Source: Lepidurus packardi (taxonomy: Eukaryota > Arthropoda > Branchiopoda > Notostraca > Triopsidae). Taken from it: DNA of 64,000 nucleotides. Made by a program: the position numbers and the translations under genes. Of this stretch, positions 10,641 to 18,200 are shown in pieces; position 1 is the first letter of the stretch; each line of letters starts with the position of its first letter. The notes beneath the pieces were generated by a model, which had not been told where the DNA came from, searched no databases, and saw only the letters and a program-made list of their open reading frames with translations. Location of the stretch: the NCBI GenBank assembly GCA_023053545.1, contig JAKZAN010000154.1:22217-86216 (forward strand). Reading direction: 5' to 3'.

Positions 10641-13600
10641 TTATATGTTTGTTATGATATCGGTTGTTTTCAAATATTTTAAAAGACAATTTTGTGCTAT
10701 GTACTGATCTTTCTTTCCGCCTTCCAGTGCCGTTATAGTTTCGAATCTCCAGGCTATTTTACTATCTTCTAGTTTTTTCTTGAGTTCCTCCCTTTGTTCT
10801 GAAAACTTCTCACATCTCATAACTAAATGTTCCGGGCTTTCTTCCTCCTCCTCACAGTAACGACATGTGTCATCTTCGGTCATGTTGAAGCGGTGTAGCC
10901 ATGACCGGAATCTCCCATGTCCACACCTTATTCGTAGTAAAACAATGGCTTCTCTTCTTTTCCTGCTGTTTATCCATTTGTTGGTCCCGAACTGGTACGT
11001 GTTCTGAACCAATTTTTGTGCTGTTCTTGTCTTTATTTCTTCTATGTAGTCCTTTTCGATTTTCCTTTTCGTTATTGATTTCAGCTCCTGGCATGTTGTT
11101 TTGTGATTAATTTCTTCCCCTTTCATCCTTCCTTCCTTTGCTGCTCCATCCGCCATTTCATTTCCCCTGATCCCTCTATGTGCTGGTATCCACTGAATCT
11201 TTATTGTGTACCCGTCTGTCCTTAAGTGGTTCATTTTGTTTTGGATCCTTTGTGTAAGACCAAAGTAGGAACGGTTCCCCCAGCTATCTAGCAGTTGTGC
11301 TGCGGATTTTGAATCCGTCAATATGACATAGTTATCCGGCTCTTTTTCCTCAATCCACCTTATCGCTTGTATTATCGCGTGCAATTCGGAAGCCATTACT
11401 GTCGTTGCTTTGTTTAATGCGTATGATCTTGTCTCCCCCATTTCCTCCATGTAAACCCCGCATCCCGAGTTTCCCTCAGTATCTTTTGATCCGTCCGTAA
11501 AAACCCTTTTAAAATTTTCATACTCCTTCTCTAAAAACATTAAAACTTCTTGCACTGTTTGCTGATTGCACTTTTCCTTCCTGTTTCCCGGGACAGCGGT
11601 TTTTATCTGATGACCTTTGAATTCCCATGGCGGTAACAAATTTTTAAAATAATCTCCTTGCATGACATAAGGTATTTTGGTTTTGTTTTTCGTTTCGGAC
11701 ACACTTTCCCAAAACATTGAATTTTTGTTCGCTATTTCTTGTACTACGAGATCGTTCCTGTGACATTCTAACATTCTGTTAAAATATGCTTGCTCCATTA
11801 AAATTCTTCTTCTTTGAATCGACACCACTTCTGCAGCGCAGTGTAACACCCCAATCGGTGTAGTTCTCGTTGCCCCCAATATAATTCTGACTGATTTGTT
11901 TTGCACTGTCTCTACTAGTTCGAGTTTCCTAGTGTTAATGTGTTTATATATAAAACTGGCATATTCTAATTTTGACCGTATAAAATTCTTGTAAACCATG
12001 AGTAAAATGTTAATATCCCCACCCCATGTCTTCCCCGCTAGTTTATGTAAAACACCTGCAGCCTTCATGCCCTTTTCTCTTATGTGTTGTACATGCTTTG
12101 TAAAATTGAATTTTGTGTCAAAAATAATTCCTAAAAACTTAGCACTCTCAACTCGTTCTATTTCTGTTCCGTTGATTTTGATTTTCTTTTTAATTTCCGC
12201 TTTACGTTTCCTTGTAATCATCAGGTACTTCGTTTTGTCCGTGGATATCTTAAACCCGTTTTCTTTGCACCATTTTTCCACTTTCCCTACTGCCCCTTTC
12301 ATTTTCTCCATCGCCGTATCACTGTTCTTCCCGCTTGTCCAAATTCCTGCATCATCTGCGTAAAGTGACGTTCCTGCTTTATCTTCGTTTGAGGGAAAAT
12401 CTGCTAGCATCATGTTAAAAAGCCATGGGCTGAGCACCGCCCCCTGAGGAATTCCTCTTTTTAGATTTACTTGTCTAGACAAACTTCGTCCTACTCTCAC
12501 TTCCATCGTCCTGTTGGTTAAAAAGCTTTTCAACAATCCTAAAATTTTTCCCTTTACTCCTTTTTTCCCTACTTTGTATAAAAGTTTGTCTACCCAAACT
12601 GAATCATACGCAGCGGTTAGATCTATAAATAAAGCAATTAAAACCTCTCCGTTTTCGAATACTCGGTGAGCTTCATTGCTCAACCTGACTAGTTGATCCA
12701 CCGTGCTTCGTCCTCGTCTGAAACCTGACTGCGCCGGTGAGAACCATCCTCTTTTCTCCGAGATCCAACTCAGCCTTTTGACTAGCGTCCTTTCGAATAA
12801 TTTGGCCACACACGATATAAGGGATATGGGCCTGTATGATTGCACTTCATTGTTAACTTTGCCTGCTTTTAAAATAGGTACCACTACCGCATTGCACCAA
12901 TCTTGAGGTACCGTGCCGCACTCAAGTATATGATTAAAAAGCATTCTCAATGCTTGCCTCCAATTTTTTGGTAGTTTCGTTAAAATGTTATAATGTACCA
13001 TGTCTTTGCCTTGGCTAGTTTTCGGTGTTTTTTTTAAAATCTCCTCTATTTCCCATTCTGTAAAAGGTTTATCAAACTCCGTCGTGCTGTTTATATCGCC
13101 TATCATGTTATCTATTTCAAACTGCATGTGGAATATCTCCGCTTCATTTGCCTCAGTTTCCGGCTCCTCACTTTGTATCTTGGCGAAATGATCCACCAGC
13201 ATTCCTGCTTTCTCTTCGTTTTGTTGTGTACACTTTCCCCCTGAGTTGAGTTTTACCCTATCTATATTTTCCATTGGTACTCCTTCCATTCTTCTTATTA
13301 GCTCCCACATTTGTTTTGTTGTTGTTTGCTTTCCTAGGCCCTCCACCTTCGACTTCCAGTGGGCTCTTTTCGTTTCCTGTGTGACTCTCTTGCCAATTGC
13401 TTTGTATTTTTTGTATTCTGTCAGGGTTTCAGCGTTGGGGTTTCGTTTTAATATTCTATACTTCGCTCGCATGATGCTTATTGCTTCACTGCAATTTTCA
13501 TCCCACCACGGTTTCCGTATTCTACGTTGGCTCCCTTTTGTGTTATTTTCCCTGCTTGTCCCCTCTCTCCAGGGTATATGCTTCTTAGTGATTTTTAGGA

Positions 13601-14444
13601 GTGTATCTATAAAACGCTTGTATCGTTCCTCTACCCTTCCCCATCGCACTCCCTTTTCTATGTCTGTTTCCTCCATTTCTCTGCTCCACTCCTCCCAATT
13701 CGCTTTTTTAAAATTCCATCGCGGGGTCGTTTCTCTAATAACCAACCCCGTTGCTCCTTCTACTTCGATTATGATTGGGAGATGGTCGCTTTGTAGCATT
13801 GCCCCTATATTGACTCGCGTCTTGTCGTGCATGTTTGCTGTCGTAAACACTAGGTCTATTGTGGTGAGCGCCCCTCTATCAGTTGTGTGTGTACCAACGC
13901 CCTTTGGGGAAGCTAGTACTAAGTTCCCCCATTCTTCTAAAAACGAGAATAAAATATTCCCTCTGGTATTGTTAAAATCCTTTCCGTTCCATAAATTATG
14001 ATGTGAATTAAAATCTCCAAACATAAGACATTTCTCATCATGGCCGATTTGAGACAAATAAAATTCATATTCTTGTTTTGTTATTTTTTTCCCTGTTTGC
14101 ACTTGTAGGTACATGCCGACTAGATATATATCCTGTTTTTCCCACTTTGCCTTCACACATCCTACTTCCAGTACTCCGTTTACGAAGGGTTCCATTGGTA
14201 GCCAGTCGATTTGCATTCCAATTTTCACATAAAATAAAATTCCCCCTCCTCTCTTATCAGGTCTGTCTTTTCTATAGCATTCGTACCCAGCGATTACAGC
14301 TTTCCTCCCCTCTTTCAATAACGTTTCACATATAAAAATAACATCTGGGGTCTGTTGCATCTCACTAATGTATGCACATAAGCTGCTTAGATGCTGCGTG
14401 ATGCTTCGTGCATTCCACACTAGGATTTTTATAGAGCTCCCCAT
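10641..14444 (-). CDS. Element 1 ORF2: APE endonuclease - reverse transcriptase - RNase H polyprotein (1267 aa)
   Basis: The enzyme of target-primed reverse transcription: it nicks the chromosome and copies the element RNA onto the nick. Residues 1-225 are an exonuclease-endonuclease-phosphatase fold with WNAR near the N terminus, CETLL (~40), GDFNSHHNLW from 143 and SDH at 219-221. The RT spans roughly 500-780, with YRPISL, GFRRGRST, FIDLTAAYDSV, GIPQGAVLSP and the catalytic YADD at 695-698. RNase H has FTDGSK from 982, SELHAI, LTDSKSA and WIPAHRGIRGNEMAD from 1085. A C-terminal CRYC...H...C motif follows. All catalytic signatures I looked for are present and the frame is open throughout. 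The ATG at 14,444 overlaps the end of ORF1 in another frame, which suggests coupled translation. Confidence 0.93.
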   Translation of the reverse strand: MGSSIKILVWNARSITQHLSSLCAYISEMQQTPDVIFICETLLKEGRKAVIAGYECYRKDRPDKRGGGILFYVKIGMQIDWLPMEPFVNGVLEVGCVKAKWEKQDIYLVGMYLQVQTGKKITKQEYEFYLSQIGHDEKCLMFGDFNSHHNLWNGKDFNNTRGNILFSFLEEWGNLVLASPKGVGTHTTDRGALTTIDLVFTTANMHDKTRVNIGAMLQSDHLPIIIEVEGATGLVIRETTPRWNFKKANWEEWSREMEETDIEKGVRWGRVEERYKRFIDTLLKITKKHIPWREGTSRENNTKGSQRRIRKPWWDENCSEAISIMRAKYRILKRNPNAETLTEYKKYKAIGKRVTQETKRAHWKSKVEGLGKQTTTKQMWELIRRMEGVPMENIDRVKLNSGGKCTQQNEEKAGMLVDHFAKIQSEEPETEANEAEIFHMQFEIDNMIGDINSTTEFDKPFTEWEIEEILKKTPKTSQGKDMVHYNILTKLPKNWRQALRMLFNHILECGTVPQDWCNAVVVPILKAGKVNNEVQSYRPISLISCVAKLFERTLVKRLSWISEKRGWFSPAQSGFRRGRSTVDQLVRLSNEAHRVFENGEVLIALFIDLTAAYDSVWVDKLLYKVGKKGVKGKILGLLKSFLTNRTMEVRVGRSLSRQVNLKRGIPQGAVLSPWLFNMMLADFPSNEDKAGTSLYADDAGIWTSGKNSDTAMEKMKGAVGKVEKWCKENGFKISTDKTKYLMITRKRKAEIKKKIKINGTEIERVESAKFLGIIFDTKFNFTKHVQHIREKGMKAAGVLHKLAGKTWGGDINILLMVYKNFIRSKLEYASFIYKHINTRKLELVETVQNKSVRIILGATRTTPIGVLHCAAEVVSIQRRRILMEQAYFNRMLECHRNDLVVQEIANKNSMFWESVSETKNKTKIPYVMQGDYFKNLLPPWEFKGHQIKTAVPGNRKEKCNQQTVQEVLMFLEKEYENFKRVFTDGSKDTEGNSGCGVYMEEMGETRSYALNKATTVMASELHAIIQAIRWIEEKEPDNYVILTDSKSAAQLLDSWGNRSYFGLTQRIQNKMNHLRTDGYTIKIQWIPAHRGIRGNEMADGAAKEGRMKGEEINHKTTCQELKSITKRKIEKDYIEEIKTRTAQKLVQNTYQFGTNKWINSRKRREAIVLLRIRCGHGRFRSWLHRFNMTEDDTCRYCEEEEESPEHLVMRCEKFSEQREELKKKLEDSKIAWRFETITALEGGKKDQYIAQNCLLKYLKTTDIITNI

Positions 14445-15829
14445 TCAAACAATATTGTAATTAGTTCTCCCTCCCTTATTAGCTCTTTTCCCAAACATAA
14501 AAACTGCCTACCTTTCTCTTCCCAGCTACTTTCGTTTAAAATTATTGGGATAATCCTTCTGATTACCTTCTGTATTATTGTCCGAATTACCCCTGGTTTT
14601 CCCCTTACCTCGCAGTTGTCAATGTCATTGTGACCATTTCCTTGTTCTTTTTGCTTACCTGGCCTGCTTTTTTCTGCTTCCGGTGGTCTTTTGCTACCAT
14701 CCTCCGTCGTAACCTTCTTCGTCCCTGCGGCTATCTCCCTGTACGTGAGTCTCTGTGTGCCTGTGCTTGTTTGCGGTATCACTTCCGCCGCCGTCTCGAC
14801 TTCTTGGGTGTCAGGTGTCTTCTTGGTCTTTGATTGGGATGGTTCTTCTTGAAGTCCTGGTTTTGCTTTTTGATCGCCCTCCATTGCCCTCTTAAAAACG
14901 GTGCATTTTGTGTCTGCCGCTGAATGACTGCCGCGGCAGTTAGCACACGTGGGTGTCATACCCTGTATCTTCCTCATACAACTTTCAATTCTGTGGTCGT
15001 CCCCGCAGAAACCACAGCGCTGCTTGGCCGTACACACTGTACTTACGTGCCCAAACCTCTGGCATCTATAGCACCTAATTGGTTTGGGCTTAAATGGAAT
15101 CACTGGAACTTTAAAGAACCCGATATTAAGGTGACTAGGCAGTTCATTTCCTTCAAAAGTAACGTGGTATGCCCCTGTGGCAAACTTTTCGCTCTCTCGG
15201 AAGCTATACAATGTTCTGACTGAATATAGACCCATTATATTCTGCTCCATAATCTCCTCTCTGGATGTACCCCATATTTTGACTATCCCGTGCTGCAGCA
15301 TTAGGGGCTTAGCCATCCGCATATGTACCTTCCATTGCCCAATACTCTTGATTGCCAATAATTTTTCCACTATATCCGGTTGGGATGTGAAGAACAAAAG
15401 TTCCCCCCCATTGGTCACTTTTGTCTCCATTGCCGTGATCCCCAGGTTTTTAATAGCTTTTCCTAAAGCAAATGGGCTGCCCCCCTTAAAGTTTTTTCCC
15501 TCCTCTATCAACTTCCCCACGACTGGTCTTTTGTCCTTTGTTCCTTCTACATATTCATTGTTCTTATCCGCTTGGCTAATCACTGACACCTCTCGTTCCT
15601 CAACTACTAAGCATTCTCCTTCCGTATTTTCCTCTGTATCTTTCTCCGTATCTTTCTCCACAACTTTTGCCACCTTTCCTGCCCCTCCCTTTATCTTTTT
15701 CTTTGGCCTCACAGTCTTCCAACCTGGATCTTCACTGGACTGACCTTCTTCCTGCTCTACTACTAATTTCTCCTTACTTCTTTTCCTGACGACGATTAAA
15801 TCATCCTCGCTGGAATCCTCCATTTCCAT
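14429..15829 (-). CDS. Element 1 ORF1: zinc-knuckle RNA-binding protein (466 aa)
   Basis: Encodes the Gag-like nucleic-acid-binding protein that packages LINE RNA. The first ~80 residues are highly charged (acidic and lysine-rich). A folded middle follows (about 105-245; compare the RRM/PRE-like region of related ORF1 proteins). Then come three zinc knuckles in a row: C253-x2-C-x4-H-x4-C266, C272-x2-C-x3-H-x4-C284 and C295-x2-C-x3-H-x6-C309. The C-terminal third is polar and low in complexity. The ATG at 15,829 has an A at -3 and a G at +4; a second in-frame ATG lies two codons on. The stop overlaps the ORF2 start region by 16 nt. No frameshift or internal stop is present. The role is inferred from knuckle order and position before ORF2. 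Confidence 0.9.
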   Translation of the reverse strand: MEMEDSSEDDLIVVRKRSKEKLVVEQEEGQSSEDPGWKTVRPKKKIKGGAGKVAKVVEKDTEKDTEENTEGECLVVEEREVSVISQADKNNEYVEGTKDKRPVVGKLIEEGKNFKGGSPFALGKAIKNLGITAMETKVTNGGELLFFTSQPDIVEKLLAIKSIGQWKVHMRMAKPLMLQHGIVKIWGTSREEIMEQNIMGLYSVRTLYSFRESEKFATGAYHVTFEGNELPSHLNIGFFKVPVIPFKPKPIRCYRCQRFGHVSTVCTAKQRCGFCGDDHRIESCMRKIQGMTPTCANCRGSHSAADTKCTVFKRAMEGDQKAKPGLQEEPSQSKTKKTPDTQEVETAAEVIPQTSTGTQRLTYREIAAGTKKVTTEDGSKRPPEAEKSRPGKQKEQGNGHNDIDNCEVRGKPGVIRTIIQKVIRRIIPIILNESSWEEKGRQFLCLGKELIREGELITILFEWGAL

Positions 15830-16343
15830 TTGCTACAACTAAGACGAAAACCAGAACAAAAAAACTATCTCTGTAACCGTAACGAGCAGAACAAATCCGT
15901 AACCAATGTCCAAGCGCGTCGCGTCACGTGTGGTGATGTCAAGCCACGCCCGTCTTCTAGACAGTCCGGATGATAGCGTGCTCGTGCCACACCTTGCCAC
16001 GTCAACACGCTAGCACTCGAAAACAACTTTCCTTCCCTTTATACAATTATACAATCATAAACACTTTGTTAAACATAAATCATACACCAACGAAAAACCC
16101 CCACCACAAATATACACTTCCAAAAAACACTATAACCGAAAAAATAAACCCACCAGCTGTTTGCAGCTGCCTGGTCACAACTGTCTCAATATTAACACCC
16201 TCTCCCTCCAACGAACGGCTAACAAAACAACAATTGTAACAATAAATCAACCAATACACAACTTCTATATCACGAACAAAAACTATGTATCTGCTACTAA
16301 TTTTAATGACTTTTTTCTTTGATAACTCGCACTGCATGTAAGA
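15830..16343 (-). other. Element 1 5' UTR, with a possible upstream ORF
   Basis: About 510 nt of unique sequence between the promoter and ORF1. An ATG at 16,337-16,335 opens an 85-codon frame ending at 16,080. Its product is hydrophobic and aromatic-rich in places and I recognise no domain, so it may be chance. If translated it would act as an upstream ORF ahead of ORF1. The plus strand also shows an open frame here (15,970-16,239), which I take to be a shadow. Confidence 0.5.
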
Positions 16344-16378
16344 CACGTCTATCCTGACCGCTTGCGTGCAGGGGAGTG
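16344..16378 (-). promoter_or_regulatory. Element 1 internal promoter: Inr-like start plus DPE
   Basis: On the minus strand the element begins CCACTCC near 16,378. AGACGTG, a full match to the arthropod downstream promoter element consensus RGWCGTG, occupies 16,350-16,344. If the A at 16,377 is +1, the DPE starts exactly at +28, the position known from Drosophila TATA-less core promoters and from several fly LINEs. The Inr itself matches the consensus only weakly. The coincidence of this inferred +1 with the satellite/element boundary supports both the promoter and a full-length 5' end. Confidence 0.6.
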
Positions 16379-18165
16379 GTGAAAATTTCAGTGAAGTTTT
16401 CAGTAAATTGTTTTCAATGAGATTTCAGAGAAAATTTCATTTAAGGTTTCAGTGAAAATTTCAGTGAAATTTCAATGAAATTTCTTTCAGTGATATTTCA
16501 GTGAAGATTTCAGTGAAGATTTCAGTGAATTTTATTCAATGAGATTTCAGAGAAAATTTCATTTAAGATTTCAGTGAAAATTTCAGTGAATATTTCAGTG
16601 AAATTTTCAGTGAAAATTTCAGTGAAAATTTCAGTGAAGTTTTCAGTGAATTTTTTTCAATGAGATTTAAGTGAAAATTTCAGTGAAGAATTCAGTGAAA
16701 TTTTCAAGTGAATTCTTTTTTAATTAGATTTCAGTGAAAATTTCAGTGAAGATTTCAGTGAAGTTTCAAGGGAATTTCTTTCACTGATATTTCAGTGAAA
16801 ATTTCAGTGAAGATTTCAGTGAAGTTTTCAGTGAATTGTTTTCAATAAGATTTCATAGAAAATTTCAGTTAAGATTTCAGTGAAATTTCAAGGAAATTTC
16901 TTTCAATGAGATTTCAGTGAAGATTTCAGAGAAAATTTCAGTGAAGGTTTCAGTGAAATTTTCAGTGAAGATTTCAGTGAAATTTCAGTGAAGTTTTCAG
17001 TGAAATTTTCAGTGAAGATTTCAGTGAAATTTTCAGTGAAAATTTCAGTGAAGTTTTCAGTAAATTGTTTTCAATGAGATTTCAGAGAAAATTTCATTTA
17101 AGGTTTCAGTGAAAATTTCAGTGAAATTTCAATGAGATTTTTGTGAAAATTTCAGTGAAGAATTCAGTGAAATTTTCAGTGAAAATTTCAGTGAAGTTTT
17201 CAGTGAATTTTTTTCAATGAGATTTCAGGGAAAATTTCAGTGAAGATTTCAGTGAAGTTTTCAGTGAATTGTTTTCAATGAGATTTCAGAGAAAATTTCA
17301 GTTAAGATTTCAGTGAAATTTTCAGTGAAGATTTCAGTGAAAATTTCAGTGAAGTTTTCAGTGAAATTTTCAAGTGAATTTTTTTTAATAAGATTTCAGT
17401 GAAAATTTCAAGTGAATTTTTTTTAATGAGATTTCAGTGAAAATTTCAGTGAAGATTTCAGTGAAATTTTCAGTGAAAATTTCAGTGAAATTTCAGTGAA
17501 GTTTTCAGTGAAATTTTCAGTGAAGATTTCAGTGAAATTTTCAGTGAAAATTTCAGTGAAGTTTTCAGTAAATTGTTTTCAATGAGATTTCAGAGAAAAT
17601 TTCATTTAAGGTTTCAGTGAAAATTTCAGTGAAATTTCAATGAAATTTCTTTCAGTGATATTTCAGTGAAGATTTCAGTGAAAATTTCAGTTAAGTTTTC
17701 AGTGAATTGTTTTCAATGAGATTTCAGAGAAAATTTCAGTGAAGATTTCAGTGAAATTTTCAGTGAAGATTTCAGTGAAATTTTCAGTGAAAATTTCAGT
17801 GAAAATTTCAGTGAAGTTTTCAGTGAAATTTTCAAGTGAATTTTTGTTAATGAGATTTCAGTGAAAATTTCAAGTGAATTTTTGTTAATGAGATTTCAGA
17901 GAAAATTTCAGTGAAGATTTCAGTGAAATTTTCAGTGAATTTTTTTCAATGAGATTTCAGAGAAAATTTCAGTGAAGATTTCAGTGAAGCTTTCATTGAA
18001 TTTTTTTCAATGAGATTTCAGAGAAAATTTCAGTGAAGATTTCAGTGAAGTTTTCAGTGAATTTTTTTCAATGAGATTTCAGTGAAAATTTCATTGAAGA
18101 ATTCAGTGAAATTTTCAAGTGAATTTTTTTTAATGAGATTTCAGTGAAAATTTCAAGTGAATTTT
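16379..18165 (+). repeat. Satellite B, right of element 1
   Basis: TTTCAGTGAA array in the same orientation as at 8,234-10,493, so element 1 interrupted one array. A variant word CAGTAAATTG recurs at 16,401, 17,058 and 17,566. The stretch from about 16,545 to 16,978 closely copies about 9,975-10,408 on the other side of the element. GAATTTTTTTTAATGAG variants become frequent towards the right end. Confidence 0.95.
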
Positions 18166-18200
18166 TAATTGTTTTATGTTTTAATTTTTAATTGTTTAAT
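18166..18200. other. Transition zone between satellites B and C
   Basis: About 35 bp of T/A-rich sequence (GTTTTATG, then TTAATTTTTAATTG) that fits neither unit cleanly. It joins the last GAATTTTTAATTG-type B variant to the first GGCTTAAATAATTAATTA unit of C. No mobile element remnant is visible. Confidence 0.6.

Larger units (their letters stand above)
10494..16378 (-). mobile_element. Element 1: intact-looking non-LTR retrotransposon with RNase H (Jockey/I-group type)
   Basis: A 5.9-kb LINE inserted in satellite B and transcribed leftwards. In order on the minus strand: a 5' UTR of about 550 nt with an Inr/DPE-like promoter, ORF1 (zinc knuckles), ORF2 (APE endonuclease, RT, RNase H, C-terminal Cys-His motif), a ~150-nt 3' UTR with an oligo-A run and a stem-loop, and a (CAA)n tail. 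An RNase H domain with a three-knuckle ORF1 points to the I-group side of the family (I, Loner, Outcast, LOA and similar) rather than classic Jockey or R1; the exact clade cannot be set by eye. Both main frames are open, so this may be a young, competent copy. The left end is set by the (TTG)4 run joining satellite at about 10,494, the right end by the return of satellite at 16,379. Confidence 0.9.

Noticed and set aside
10480-10707. 75-codon plus-strand open frame, phenylalanine- and valine-rich.
   Set aside because: It starts in satellite and runs through the poly-T and TTG tract of the element 1 3' UTR; composition alone explains it.
10870-11094. Minus-strand 74-codon frame inside ORF2; likewise 35,847-36,038 and 36,563-36,916 inside element 2.
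   Set aside because: Alternate frames of the ORF2 coding sequence with no domain.
13246-14001. 251-codon plus-strand open frame, and other plus-strand frames at 11,998-12,363, 14,924-15,223 and 15,177-15,743.
   Set aside because: They lie opposite the clearly conserved ORF1/ORF2 of element 1, carry no recognisable motif, and are antisense shadows.
10494-16378. Element 1 as an R1, R2 or telomere-specific TRAS/SART element.
   Set aside because: R2 has a single ORF and a different endonuclease. The flanks are neither rDNA nor TTAGG repeats, and RNase H argues against R1. A satellite-B preference stays open.
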